Numbered from the stretch's first letter, positions 52,449 to 61,617 are shown. The stretch is DNA of 64,000 nucleotides from Chryseobacterium candidae (GCF_004916905.1 NZ_SDLV01000029.1:62001-126000); one strand, 5' to 3'. Translations and numbers: made by a program. Notes: generated by a model from the letters alone, not told the origin.

Positions 52449-52886
52449 ATGAGAATAGATAAATTTTTATGGAGCATTCGTTTTTATAAGACGAGAAGTA
52501 TTGCAGCAGAGGAGATTAAAAAGAACAGAGTTTCTATAGGAACATCTGCCGTAAAGTCATCTAAAGAGGTAAAAGAAGGAGATACTATTAAAATCCGTAA
52601 GAATCAGATTGATTATAAAATAAAAGTAATTCAGATCCCTAAAAGCAGAATTGGAGCCAAGCTGGTGCCTCTTTATATTCAGGACGTAACAGATAAAGAA
52701 CAATACGAACTGTTGAAACTCCGTAAAATGTCACAGGACTATTACAGAAACAAAGGTGAGGGAAGGCCTACCAAAAAAGACAGAAGAGATATGGATGGTT
52801 ATGTAGGAAACGATATCGACTCCGATTTTACAGACTGGGATGATTTCTTTGGAGAGACTGGCGGTGAAGATGAGGATGAAGATTAA
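52449..52886 (+). CDS. S4-domain RNA-binding protein (Hsp15-like)
   Basis: 145 residues. Starts MRIDKFLWSIRFYKTRSIAA, the S4 RNA-binding motif, followed by EIKKNRVSIGTSAVKSSKEV and VKEGDTIKIRKNQIDYKIKV, matching Hsp15/RqcH-associated S4 proteins that bind 50S subunits carrying stalled peptidyl-tRNA. The C-terminal about 30 residues are very acidic (GNDIDSDFTDWDDFFGE...), an extension seen in flavobacterial members. Cytoplasmic. A hairpin shared with the convergent aroK gene follows. Confidence 0.9.
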   Translation: MRIDKFLWSIRFYKTRSIAAEEIKKNRVSIGTSAVKSSKEVKEGDTIKIRKNQIDYKIKVIQIPKSRIGAKLVPLYIQDVTDKEQYELLKLRKMSQDYYRNKGEGRPTKKDRRDMDGYVGNDIDSDFTDWDDFFGETGGEDEDED

Positions 52887-52896
52887 TATAAAAAGT

Positions 52897-52924
52897 AGAA
52901 AAGCTCTAGAGATAGAGCTTTTCT
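52897..52924 (-). terminator. Terminator overlapping the 3' end of aroK
   Basis: A perfect 12-bp stem (52897-52908 with 52913-52924) with loop GAGA; the minus strand continues CTACTTTTTATATT. It includes the last codons of aroK and also serves the S4 gene from the other side. Confidence 0.8.
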
Positions 52925-53421
52925 ATTATTTCGTTAACGATGTCTTCCGGTTCTCTGGAATCTGTCCCGACAGTGAATTGCGCCTTGCTGTAAAATTGAT
53001 TTCTTTCAAATAAATGTTTGGCAATAAATTCCGGCAGGTCTTCATCAGATATATTGGCAATTAGTGGCCTTTTTTCTTTCTGTTTTGAAAGCCTTTCAAC
53101 CAATGTTCCTACTCCGGTTCTTAAAAAAACACTCTTGGAGTTATGATTAATGATTTCCATATTATTATAATATACCGGAGTTCCTCCGCCCAGACTTAAA
53201 ACTACATTTTCTTCCGAAGCCAATATCTCTTCAAGTGCCTCTCTTTCTAGCTTTCTAAAGTAAATTTCTCCCTTTTTCTCAAAAATTTCCGGGATGGTTA
53301 ATTTATTTCTTCTGGAAATCTCTTTATCGAGATCGATTAATTTAAAATCTATTTTTTCGCTTAATATTTTGGAAATGTGAGATTTGCCACTTCCCATGTA
53401 TCCGATCAATGAAATTACCAT
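52906..53421 (-). CDS. aroK: Shikimate kinase
   Basis: 171 residues, normal length. Walker A GYMGSGKSHISKIL, shikimate-binding DLDKEISRR, catalytic and binding region FRKLEREALEEIL, GGGTPVYY and the lid KRPLIANISDEDLP. Phosphorylates shikimate at the 3-hydroxyl in chorismate synthesis. Its 3' end is part of a terminator hairpin. The upstream gap of about 115 bp to tRNA-Lys is read in the opposite direction by the tRNA promoter. Confidence 0.95.
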   Translation of the reverse strand: MVISLIGYMGSGKSHISKILSEKIDFKLIDLDKEISRRNKLTIPEIFEKKGEIYFRKLEREALEEILASEENVVLSLGGGTPVYYNNMEIINHNSKSVFLRTGVGTLVERLSKQKEKRPLIANISDEDLPEFIAKHLFERNQFYSKAQFTVGTDSREPEDIVNEIIEKLYL

Positions 53422-53453
53422 GAATTTTTTTTAAACAAATTTGCGAAAAAGTT

Positions 53454-53483
53454 TTGAGATAAAGAAAAAAGTCATATCTTTGC
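53454..53483 (+). promoter_or_regulatory. Promoter of tRNA-Lys
   Basis: TTG (53454-53456), 19-bp spacer, TATCTTTG (53476-53483). Full consensus match, about 53 bp before the mature tRNA. Confidence 0.8.
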
Positions 53484-53536
53484 ACCACTTAAAACAAGGG
53501 ACATTACTTAAATGAAAACTTGTTACACAAGTGGCC

Positions 53537-53609
53537 GACTCGGTAGCTCAGCTGGTAGAGCAATACACTTTTAATGTATGGGTCCTGGGTTCGAATCCCA
53601 GCCGGGTCA
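53537..53609 (+). tRNA. tRNA-Lys(TTT)
   Basis: 73-nt cloverleaf. Acceptor GACTCGG pairs with CCGGGTC (one wobble), D arm GCTC/GAGC, anticodon stem ATACA/TGTAT with loop CTTTTAA (anticodon TTT), T arm CTGGG/CCCAG around TTCGAAT, discriminator A. The 3' CCA is not encoded. Confidence 0.97.
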
Positions 53610-53664
53610 CAAGTTTACTGAAAAGTAAATTTTTTTCATATTAATATTTTGTGATTTGGTGTTT

Positions 53665-53697
53665 CAAAGGCTTCCTTCAGGAGGCCTTTGATTTTTT
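53665..53697 (+). terminator. Terminator of the tRNA-Lys transcript
   Basis: CAAAGGCTTCC (53665-53675) pairs with GGAGGCCTTTG (53680-53690), one wobble, loop TTCA, followed by A and seven T. Confidence 0.85.
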
Positions 53698-53747
53698 TAT
53701 GTAATGAGCTAAACTCATTCTTTTCGTTCGTTATTCAATAAAAAGGA

Positions 53748-53937
53748 GGATCAAGCGCAAAATTTGGGGACTAGGCAAAAAGTTTAGCTAATCTGAATAA
53801 GAAGAATGCTTTGTCTTTTACACCTCTGAGCTGCATTCTGAAGTTTTTTATTTTGGCATTGAAGGATTCAGCAGCAGCATTGGGGATCAGTCTCAAAAGT
53901 TGGGGGCTAAGCAAAAGGTTGAGTTATCTGAAATAAA
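53748..53937. repeat. Two diverged copies of a transposon end, 136 bp apart
   Basis: Copy one starts GGATCA at 53748 and continues ...CAAAATTTGGGGACTAGG... to about 53800; copy two starts GGATCA at 53884 and continues ...CAAAAGTTGGGGGCTAAG... to about 53937. About three quarters of positions agree. Both include the end of an ISL3-type transposase reading frame. This suggests tandem or nested remains of the same element. Confidence 0.7.
53771..53923 (-). pseudogene. C-terminal remnant of an ISL3-family transposase
   Basis: On the minus strand a frame reads LRLIPNAAAESFNAKIKNFR, then MQLRGVKDKAFFLFRLAKLFA and a stop. This is the conserved end of ISL3-type transposases in Bacteroidota (NAxAESFNAKIK...FRGV...FFLFRL). 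The catalytic Glu of ESFNAK is present, but everything upstream of it is missing. Its 5' side is joined to a second copy of the element's end sequence. It lies between tRNA-Lys and panC. Confidence 0.75.
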
Positions 53938-53992
53938 AATCCCCAACTGTATTTAATAGCCGGGGAGTTATATTTTTTATAATTCCGAAATG

Positions 53993-54841
53993 TTAGTCCA
54001 GGTGCATATTGTCAATTAATCTTACTCCATCTACTACCACTACGATGAAGGCCCTGAAATTTCTGTCTTTGTAGAAAAAATCAGTCTCCTGTAATGTGTT
54101 TTCATCGGCAATCAGAAAGTATTCAAGCTTCATACCCTGCTGATCATCAAAAATATCGGCTACTCTTTCCTTAATTTCTGGAATACTAACGGTTCTGAAC
54201 CAGTCATTTACTTTTTTTAAAGTCTCGTAAATTACTTTAGAAGCTTCTTTTCGGTCTTCATGAAGTCTTTGGTTTCTTGAGCTTAGTGCCAGTCCGTTTT
54301 CTGCCCTGTAAATAGGAACTCCGGTTATTTTAACGGGAAGATGTTTTTTCTCCACCATTTTTTTAATAATAGCAAGCTGCTGAAAGTCTTTTTCACCAAA
54401 ATAAGCATTGTCAGGCTTTACCTGTCTGAAAAGCTCTTCTACAACAGTTCCTACTCCGTCAAAATGACCCGGCCTTGATTTTCCTTCCATCTCATTTTCC
54501 AATCCATCAAAATCATATCGCTGGCTTTCGGCTTTCTCAGGGTAAATATCAGTTACCTCCGGAATATAAACAGCATCTACAAGACCTGAATTCTGAAGAA
54601 TAAGTATATCTCTGTTAATATCTCTTGGGTATTTTTCAAGATCTTCAGGATTGTTGAACTGGGTTGGATTTACAAAAATTGAAGAGATTACAAGATCATT
54701 TTCTTTTCTTGCCTCTTCATACAGAGAAAGATGGCCATTGTGCAGGGCACCCATAGTAGGGGCAAAGCCAATTCTTTTTCCCATTTCTTTCTGTCTTTCA
54801 ATGAAATCCTGAAGGACTTTTCTGTTTTTTAGAACTTCCAT
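53993..54841 (-). CDS. panC: Pantothenate synthetase
   Basis: 282 residues, normal length. Motifs: GFAPTMGALHNGHLSLYEEA (HIGH-type ATP site), SIFVNPTQFNNPEDLEKYPR, RPGHFDGVGTVVEELF, GEKDFQQLAIIKKMV and ALSSRNQRL. Joins pantoate and beta-alanine for coenzyme A synthesis. A -7 box TATTTTTG lies just upstream on the minus strand at 54862-54869. Divergent from the glycogen-synthase-like gene, an arrangement I believe is conserved in flavobacteria. Confidence 0.96.
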   Translation of the reverse strand: MEVLKNRKVLQDFIERQKEMGKRIGFAPTMGALHNGHLSLYEEARKENDLVISSIFVNPTQFNNPEDLEKYPRDINRDILILQNSGLVDAVYIPEVTDIYPEKAESQRYDFDGLENEMEGKSRPGHFDGVGTVVEELFRQVKPDNAYFGEKDFQQLAIIKKMVEKKHLPVKITGVPIYRAENGLALSSRNQRLHEDRKEASKVIYETLKKVNDWFRTVSIPEIKERVADIFDDQQGMKLEYFLIADENTLQETDFFYKDRNFRAFIVVVVDGVRLIDNMHLD

Positions 54842-54964
54842 AGTTTATTTTAATACTATTTCAAAAATACTAAAAATATCGCATAATAATATGGGGTTTT
54901 AATAATTTGAAAAGGGAATTTTCGTAAAAAAATGTTAATTAAAATAATGTTGGATGTTTTTTTG

Positions 54965-54972
54965 TAATTTTG
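54965..54972 (+). promoter_or_regulatory. -7 box TAATTTTG of the glycogen-synthase-like operon
   Basis: Exact TAnnTTTG match. A possible TTG start codon at 54970 lies inside it, so the ATG at 55012 is the real start. Confidence 0.6.
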
Positions 54973-55011
54973 CACATTAAAGCATTTTTACAAAAATTAG
55001 ATAGAAAGTTT

Positions 55012-55782
55012 ATGCCGAATCAAAAAATACTGTACATTACTACAGAGATGTATCCATATCAGGAAGATACAAATATGGCTGCAGTGGTAAACAAAATGGC
55101 ACTTAAGATGCACCAAGAAGGCAATGATGTAAGAGTTTTTATGCCAAGATTTGGACAAATAAGTGAGAGAAAATTCCAGCTTCATGAAGTAATCCGTCTT
55201 TCAGGGATGAATATTATTATCAATGATCTGGATCAGCCTCTGATCATTAAAGTAGCGTCTCTTCCGGGGGAAAGACTTCAGGTCTACTTTATTGACAATG
55301 AAGAATACTTCAAAAGAAAACAATATTATTTCGATGATGAAGGAAACCCTTTCGAAGACAATGACGAAAGAGCTATTTTCTTTGCCAGAGGAGTTATTGA
55401 AACCATTAAGAAACTAAACTGGGTGCCGGATGTTATCCATTTAAATGGATGGATGTCTTCTTTTGTTCCAATTTATCTTAAAACTTACTACGAATCAGAT
55501 ACTTATTTCAAGGATGCAAAAATTGTACTTTCTCTTTACAATGAGAAAGATGCTGAATTGGACAAAAAGATCGATGAAAAGTTGCAGTTTGATAATATTT
55601 CCGGATTAAAAGCGTTAGATAACCCAACTATTAAAAGTTTTGTTATCGAGAGTATGAACTATGTAGATGCCGTTGTAAAAGGTGACGAGTTTCTGGATGA
55701 AGACCTGGATAAGGCTTTCAACGAAACAGCAGCCCAGAAATCGGAATATCTGGACATAGATTCTATAAATCAACTTTATTAA
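55012..55782 (+). CDS. Truncated glycogen/starch-synthase-like protein (GT5 N-terminal domain only)
   Basis: 256 residues. MPNQKILYITTEMYPYQEDT, MAAVVNKMALKMHQEGNDVRVFMPRFG and IKKLNWVPDVIHLNGWMSSFVPIYLK match the N-terminal Rossmann domain of GT5 glycogen synthases. The C-terminal GT-B domain is absent, and the ADP-glucose-binding KxGGL motif expected after the first strand is replaced (EDTNMA). Catalytic synthesis of glycogen is therefore unlikely; a binding or regulatory role is inference. It is followed by a DUF4270 lipoprotein gene (13 nt) and glmS, so this run of three is probably one transcript. Confidence 0.8.
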   Translation: MPNQKILYITTEMYPYQEDTNMAAVVNKMALKMHQEGNDVRVFMPRFGQISERKFQLHEVIRLSGMNIIINDLDQPLIIKVASLPGERLQVYFIDNEEYFKRKQYYFDDEGNPFEDNDERAIFFARGVIETIKKLNWVPDVIHLNGWMSSFVPIYLKTYYESDTYFKDAKIVLSLYNEKDAELDKKIDEKLQFDNISGLKALDNPTIKSFVIESMNYVDAVVKGDEFLDEDLDKAFNETAAQKSEYLDIDSINQLY

Positions 55783-55795
55783 AAACACATTTTTA

Positions 55796-57439
55796 ATGAC
55801 TCATAATCTTAAAAAGACCTTCGCCATGCTTTTATTGGCGATTTTTGGAAGTACATTCCTTTATAATTGTGAACCAGATCCGGATTCTCTTGGTGAGCAG
55901 CTGTTTAATGGTGATGCAGCGCAAGGTAACGAAATTGCATATCCTGTTATAGCATACAATTATAACAACAACGATTCAATCAGAAGTGATGCTTCAAGAC
56001 TGATCAGTGGATTGAACGAATCAGGTGCTACTACAAATGTTGCTGTTCTTGGGGCCTTTACTGAAAGCCAGTTTGGAATGCAGAGAGCATCTTATGTTAC
56101 TCAGCTGAGAATGCCGGTAGATAATTTCGACTTCAATGGCGCAAATCCAAAAGTAGATTCTGTAGTTCTTGTAGTGAGACCACCTGCCAATACAGCTGCG
56201 AACACCTATTTCTTTGAAGGCGATTCATTAAAGACAAATACATACACAAAAGCCGATTTTCCGGTAGACGGAGTAGCTACAGAAGTTTCCATTGAGAAAA
56301 AAACTTATCCTGTTCGTAAATACGGTAAAATAGGGGGGGCTTCAAAATCAATGAAAATCAATGTACACGAAGTAACTACGTTCTTAGATGCAAATAATGA
56401 TGCTCTAAAACGTTCCAATGCATCAATAAGTACTGGAGAGCTGTTAGGTTCAGGAGTATTTGATGGGAACGTGAGTTCTTTATCTATTACAAAAAAATCT
56501 GATAATTCAATTGTATTCTCAGGAAACTTAGGATTCAGAATGAAGTTAAGTAATACAAATTTTTTCCAGACTCATATTCTTGATAAAAAAGGAAAACCTG
56601 AGCTTCAGGATGCTGCTAACTTTATCAGATATTTTAAAGGAATAAAAATTTCTGTGGACGAAACGGATAGATATCTGTATCAGTTCTCTCCTAATGACTT
56701 GCAGGTTATCATGTATTATAAATATGATAAGACAGACAACGGAACAACCACAAGACCACAGACAACACTTAATTTCAACCTAGGAAGCGCTAATGCACAT
56801 ATCGGGTTGTTTGAATATAACAGAACCGGATCTGCTGTTAAATACGCAGTGGACAATAGTACCCCTGCTGAAGGAGATGAAAGACTTTTTGTTCAGGGAA
56901 TGGGAGGCCCTTCTGTGGTAGTGAAAATTAAGGATGAGACTATTAATGAACTTAAGGAAAAGTTAATCACAGATAAAGTAGGTATTGTAAGTGCTAAGAT
57001 CAGAGTATATCTGGATCCTGCAACATGGAAAAATACTGGTTCTACTGAAGATCGTAAGTTTACACTTTTAAACAATACATTAAATGCGGGTAAAATTGAT
57101 TACTCAAAGTTAACATTCACTTCAGATCTTACAAACGGACTAGGTTTATATTATTATAAAGAGAATCCTGGTTATTATGATTTTGTAGTTACAAAAACAG
57201 TCAAGGATATTGTTGAAGGAAAAACAGAAACAGTAGGAGATGCTACACAGCCGATTGTTAATAAACCATTAATTATCAATGCAGGAGCATTTGCAGCAAG
57301 TGCTACAGGAACCCTTTTGGGAGTTCGTAACACAACAAGAGCATTTGATATGAACAGAATTATTCTGACAGGAGTAGCTAAAACAAATGCGAATCCGAAG
57401 AGAATCCAGCTGATGGTGACTTACGGAACGAAAAAATAG
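55796..57439 (+). CDS. DUF4270 family lipoprotein
   Basis: 547 residues. Lipoprotein-like signal (FAMLLLAIFGSTFLYNCEPD, Cys after YN). DUF4270 pattern: DSLGEQLFNGDAAQGNEIAY, then alternating strands with DSVVLVVRPPANTAANTYFF and VYLDPATWKNTGSTEDRKF, ending RIQLMVTYGTKK. Probably a periplasmic or outer-membrane-facing beta-rich protein of unknown function, restricted mainly to Bacteroidota. It lies between the glycogen-synthase-like gene and glmS, 35 nt before glmS. Confidence 0.88.
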   Translation: MTHNLKKTFAMLLLAIFGSTFLYNCEPDPDSLGEQLFNGDAAQGNEIAYPVIAYNYNNNDSIRSDASRLISGLNESGATTNVAVLGAFTESQFGMQRASYVTQLRMPVDNFDFNGANPKVDSVVLVVRPPANTAANTYFFEGDSLKTNTYTKADFPVDGVATEVSIEKKTYPVRKYGKIGGASKSMKINVHEVTTFLDANNDALKRSNASISTGELLGSGVFDGNVSSLSITKKSDNSIVFSGNLGFRMKLSNTNFFQTHILDKKGKPELQDAANFIRYFKGIKISVDETDRYLYQFSPNDLQVIMYYKYDKTDNGTTTRPQTTLNFNLGSANAHIGLFEYNRTGSAVKYAVDNSTPAEGDERLFVQGMGGPSVVVKIKDETINELKEKLITDKVGIVSAKIRVYLDPATWKNTGSTEDRKFTLLNNTLNAGKIDYSKLTFTSDLTNGLGLYYYKENPGYYDFVVTKTVKDIVEGKTETVGDATQPIVNKPLIINAGAFAASATGTLLGVRNTTRAFDMNRIILTGVAKTNANPKRIQLMVTYGTKK

Positions 57440-57474
57440 AACACGATAACAAACAACACTAGACAAAATAAAAT

Positions 57475-59328
57475 ATGTGCGGAATAGTAGGATATACAGG
57501 TTTTCAAGACGCTTATGAAATTGTAATTAATGGTCTTAGAAGATTGGAATATAGAGGGTATGACAGTGCCGGAATTGTTTTAGAAGGACCAGATAACAAG
57601 CTGGAAGTAGAAAAAACAAAAGGTAAAGTTGAGGATTTGGTGAATATTTCCAAAGAGCTAAAAGGAACGTCTAAAATTGGAATGGGACACACCCGTTGGG
57701 CTACCCATGGAGTTCCAAGTGACAGAAATTCCCACCCGCACTTGTCAAATAACGGAAAAATTGCAATTGTACATAATGGTATTATTGAAAACTATGATAC
57801 CATTAAAACAATGCTTACTGAAAAAGGATTTACTTTCAAGTCAGAAACAGATACAGAAGTACTGGTAAACCTTATCCAGTATTTTATGGATCTTAATCCG
57901 GATATCGATTTCCCAACTGCAGTGAGATATGCATTGAATGAAGTATATGGAGCATATGCAATAACGGTACTTCACGAAGATTATCCCGGAGTATTGGTGG
58001 TAGGAAGGTTAGGGTCTCCTTTAGCAATCGGAATCGGAGATAAAGAATATTTTATTGCATCTGATGCTTCCCCTTTCGTAGAATTTACAAAAGAAGCTAT
58101 ATATCTTGAAGAAGGACATATGGCAACAATATCTCTGGAAAACGGAGTAGATATCAGAACGATCAATGAAAACTCTAAAATTAAGCCGGAAATTCAGGAG
58201 CTTAAATTAAGTCTTGAACAAATCGAGAAAGGTGGATACGAGCATTTCATGCTTAAAGAAATCTTTGAACAGCCTAAATCTGTACATGATACCATGAGAG
58301 GTAGACTTCTTGTAGATGAGGGAATTATTAAAATGGCTGGAATCTGGGATCATGTTGAGAAATTCAAAAATGCTAACAGAATTATAATTATTGCCTGTGG
58401 TACTTCATGGCATGCAGGTCTTATCGGAGAATATCTGATAGAAGAATACGCAAGAATCCCTGTTGAAGTAGAATATGCATCAGAGTTCAGATACAGAAAC
58501 CCTATCATTACAGATAAAGATGTGGTGATTGCGATTTCTCAGTCTGGAGAAACTGCCGATACAATGGCTGCTTTAAAATTAGCAAAAGAAAAAGGGGCAT
58601 TTATATATGGTATATGTAATGTCGTAGACTCTTCTATTGCAAGAATTACAGATGCCGGTTCATATACCCATGCTGGTCCGGAAATCGGGGTTGCTTCTAC
58701 CAAAGCGTTTACGGCACAGCTTACGATTCTTACTTTAATTGCTTTTAAATTAGGAAAACACAACGGGAACTTAGGAAATGCTGAATTTATGAGCTTAATT
58801 GCTGAGCTTGATGCTATGCCTAAGAAAATTGAAGAAGTGTTGAGTAGCACCCATGAGCTTACGCAGAATATTGCAAAAGATTTTGTGAAAGCTACCAATT
58901 TCCTTTATCTGGGAAGAGGATACAATTATCCTGCAGCCCTAGAAGGAGCATTAAAACTAAAAGAAATTTCTTATATCCATGCAGAAGGCTACCCGGCTGC
59001 AGAAATGAAGCATGGTCCGATTGCCCTGATCGATGAAAACATGCCGATTGTCATTATAGCACCTAGAAAAGGTCACTATGATAAAATCGTAAGTAATGTT
59101 CAGGAAATTAAAGCGAGAAAAGGAAAAATTATCGCTGTAGTTAATAAAGGAGACCGTCAGGTGAGCGAAATGGCAGATTATGTTATCGAAATCCCTGAAA
59201 CTTCAGAATGTTTCTCTCCAATTGTTGCTTCCGTACCTCTGCAACTGCTTGCTTATTATATTGCAGTATATAGAGGAGCCAATGTAGATCAACCGAGAAA
59301 CCTTGCAAAATCTGTTACCGTGGAATAA
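57475..59328 (+). CDS. glmS: Glutamine-fructose-6-phosphate aminotransferase (isomerizing)
   Basis: 617 residues, normal length. N-terminal nucleophile Cys in MCGIVGYTG (Cys2 after Met removal), glutaminase motifs GHTRWATHGVPSDRNSHPH, two SIS domains (IACGTSWHAGLIGEYLIEEY, SQSGETADTMAAL; GRGYNYPAALEGALKLKEIS, EGYPAAEMKHGPIAL) and C-terminal LAKSVTVE. Makes glucosamine 6-phosphate for peptidoglycan and lipopolysaccharide. No glmS ribozyme is expected or seen here; it is co-transcribed with the upstream DUF4270 gene. Confidence 0.97.
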   Translation: MCGIVGYTGFQDAYEIVINGLRRLEYRGYDSAGIVLEGPDNKLEVEKTKGKVEDLVNISKELKGTSKIGMGHTRWATHGVPSDRNSHPHLSNNGKIAIVHNGIIENYDTIKTMLTEKGFTFKSETDTEVLVNLIQYFMDLNPDIDFPTAVRYALNEVYGAYAITVLHEDYPGVLVVGRLGSPLAIGIGDKEYFIASDASPFVEFTKEAIYLEEGHMATISLENGVDIRTINENSKIKPEIQELKLSLEQIEKGGYEHFMLKEIFEQPKSVHDTMRGRLLVDEGIIKMAGIWDHVEKFKNANRIIIIACGTSWHAGLIGEYLIEEYARIPVEVEYASEFRYRNPIITDKDVVIAISQSGETADTMAALKLAKEKGAFIYGICNVVDSSIARITDAGSYTHAGPEIGVASTKAFTAQLTILTLIAFKLGKHNGNLGNAEFMSLIAELDAMPKKIEEVLSSTHELTQNIAKDFVKATNFLYLGRGYNYPAALEGALKLKEISYIHAEGYPAAEMKHGPIALIDENMPIVIIAPRKGHYDKIVSNVQEIKARKGKIIAVVNKGDRQVSEMADYVIEIPETSECFSPIVASVPLQLLAYYIAVYRGANVDQPRNLAKSVTVE

Positions 59329-59436
59329 AAAGTTGTTGTAAATAAAATAAATTTAGATTTCTTCCGTTATTTCAAAAAAAATCTTAAAAGTTTCTTAAAA
59401 AAATTATATATTTACGGCTTAATTATAAAAATTAAC

Positions 59437-60858
59437 ATGAAAAGGATATTTCTTTTATTATTGTCTGCGTCGGTAGCATCGGTATCTTGTTCAGGTGGTG
59501 GCAGCTCTTCTGTAGGGAAGCCAGGAACAAAAGGAGAATTGATACCAAGAGAAAAAACTAAATCATTTGTTGCGGAAAGACCATACGGAATGGTTGCAAT
59601 TCCTGCAGGTTCATTTGTTGCTGGTTTAGCAGACCAGGATCCGACAAATACTCCTGAAAAAGCATCATTGAAAACAGTTACTGTTTCTTCTTTCTTCATG
59701 GATGAAGCAGAAACTACCAACTCGGAGTACAGAGTATTTATCAATTATGTAAGAGACTCTATTGCGAGAACTTTACTTGCTGAAGCTGCCGGAGAAGGTG
59801 GTGATGAAGGCGGACGTAAAGGAGCTGCAATAGGTGATTATGCATATCTTGCTAAAAAAGAAGAAAACTTAACACCTTATCAAGAATATATGGAAGGCCA
59901 GGGTGGCCGTGAAGATGGAGGATATGATGCAAGTAAAAGATTAGATTGGAAAATTCCTTTACACTGGAGTACTACAAAATACCCGGATGTAGAATACGCA
60001 GAGGTTTTAGAATCTATGTATCTGCCTTCTTCTTCCAGAATTGGAAACGAAAGAATTTTAGATGTAAGTAAGCTGAAATATACATACCGTTGGGGAGATA
60101 TGGATGCTGCTGTTGCAGATAACGAAAGAGGAGCTAATTACCTGAGAAGCGAAAGTATTGCGATCTATCCTGATACAACCGTTTGGGTAAAAGATTTCCA
60201 CTTTGCTTACAATGAGCCATTGTTCGAGCAGTATTTCTGGCATAAAGCTTATAAAGACTATCCTGTAGTGGGAGTTACCTGGGATCAGGCAAGAGCTTAC
60301 TGCAACTTCAGATCTAAATTGAAAACAGATTACAACGAAAGTTTAAAAAGAAAAAAACAAAGACCATTAGAGTTCCGTCTTCCAACTGAGACTGAATGGG
60401 AATATGCTGCAAGAGGAGGGATGCAAAACGCTACTTATCCTTGGGGCGGTCCGTATTTAATGGATGACAGAGGTTGTTACCTGGCAAACTTCAAACCGAA
60501 GAGAGGTAACTACATGGAAGACGAGAAAAAAGGAACTTATACATATACAGCTCCAGTTAAGAAATTTAAGAAAAATGGGTTTGGGTTGTTTGATATGGCT
60601 GGAAACGTTTCTGAGTGGACACAATCTGCGTATAACAATTCTTCATACGGATTCTCTTCTACATTAAATCCTTCTACTAAAGATAAAAAGGATACGAAGA
60701 AATCTGTAAGAGGTGGATCTTGGAAAGATATAGGATATGCACTAATGACAGGTGCCAGAGATTGGGAAAGAAAAGATTCCGCAAGAAGCTATATCGGATT
60801 CAGAACTGTACAGGATATTCCTGAAGCAGCAGTTAAACCAAGAAGAGTTAACAGATAA
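59437..60858 (+). CDS. gldK: T9SS ring lipoprotein GldK
   Basis: 473 residues. Lipoprotein signal ending near SVSCSGG. The body has the formylglycine-generating-enzyme fold: GMVAIPAGSFVAGLADQDPT, VSSFFMDEAETTNSEYRVFI, YPVVGVTWDQARAYCNFR, FRLPTETEWEYAARGG and RGGSWKDIGYALMTGARDW. The two catalytic cysteines of FGE (present in the gene at 41816) are missing, consistent with a structural role. With GldN it forms the periplasmic ring under the outer membrane around the T9SS motor. First gene of gldKLMN. Confidence 0.96.
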   Translation: MKRIFLLLLSASVASVSCSGGGSSSVGKPGTKGELIPREKTKSFVAERPYGMVAIPAGSFVAGLADQDPTNTPEKASLKTVTVSSFFMDEAETTNSEYRVFINYVRDSIARTLLAEAAGEGGDEGGRKGAAIGDYAYLAKKEENLTPYQEYMEGQGGREDGGYDASKRLDWKIPLHWSTTKYPDVEYAEVLESMYLPSSSRIGNERILDVSKLKYTYRWGDMDAAVADNERGANYLRSESIAIYPDTTVWVKDFHFAYNEPLFEQYFWHKAYKDYPVVGVTWDQARAYCNFRSKLKTDYNESLKRKKQRPLEFRLPTETEWEYAARGGMQNATYPWGGPYLMDDRGCYLANFKPKRGNYMEDEKKGTYTYTAPVKKFKKNGFGLFDMAGNVSEWTQSAYNNSSYGFSSTLNPSTKDKKDTKKSVRGGSWKDIGYALMTGARDWERKDSARSYIGFRTVQDIPEAAVKPRRVNR

Positions 60859-60918
60859 CGAATCAGACAATTATTTTTCAATAACAATTTTATTTAACAT
60901 TAAAAAAACTAACTCAAT

Positions 60919-61617
60919 ATGTTTAAGACTAAAGATGCTTGGATGAATTTCTTTTATTCATTCGGTGCTGCAATTGTAATTCTTGGAGCTTGGCTTAAAA
61001 TTACTCACATTACCTTGGGACCTATTAATGGTAATATCGCTCTTACTGTAGGACTTATTACTGAGGCGATTATCTTTATCATCTTTGCATTTGACCCTCC
61101 AAAATCAGAAGAGTCTTATGCATGGGAAAATGTTTATCCTGAGTTATTAGATAAACATGCTAATCCAAACCCATTACACTCTAATGTATCTTCTAGAAAT
61201 AATAATGCAGCAGCTCAATTTGCAGAATTAGAAAACTCTCTTTCTAACAAATTGGATAAAATGCTTGAAGATGCCAGATTAGATGTTCAGTTATTTGAAA
61301 GACTGAGAACAGGAATTGATAAATTCTCAAACTCTGTTGATCAGATCAATCAAACTGTTGACGTATCTGCCTCTACTCACAAATATAACGATCAATTAAA
61401 TAAAGCAGCTCAGCACATGGAAAGCATGAATGCTCTTTATGCAATGCAGCTTGAAAGCGGTAAGAGACAATCTGAATTTGCTAACAAGTATGTGGCTGAT
61501 ATGCAGAAATCTGCAGAGCAATCTGAAAAATTCAACCAAGAGCTACAAGGTTTAACATCTAATCTTAATAACTTAAATAGAGTTTATGGTGGTATGCTAA
61601 CTGCTATGAAGTCTTAA
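60919..61617 (+). CDS. gldL: T9SS motor protein GldL
   Basis: 232 residues. Two membrane helices (FFYSFGAAIVILGAWLKI and NIALTVGLITEAIIFIIFAF), with a conserved Glu in the second (TEAIIF) that takes part in proton flow in this motor family, followed by a long cytoplasmic region with coiled-coil character. With GldM it forms the inner-membrane proton-driven motor of the type IX system and gliding. Sits between gldK and gldM with small gaps, as in other flavobacteria. Confidence 0.95.
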   Translation: MFKTKDAWMNFFYSFGAAIVILGAWLKITHITLGPINGNIALTVGLITEAIIFIIFAFDPPKSEESYAWENVYPELLDKHANPNPLHSNVSSRNNNAAAQFAELENSLSNKLDKMLEDARLDVQLFERLRTGIDKFSNSVDQINQTVDVSASTHKYNDQLNKAAQHMESMNALYAMQLESGKRQSEFANKYVADMQKSAEQSEKFNQELQGLTSNLNNLNRVYGGMLTAMKS

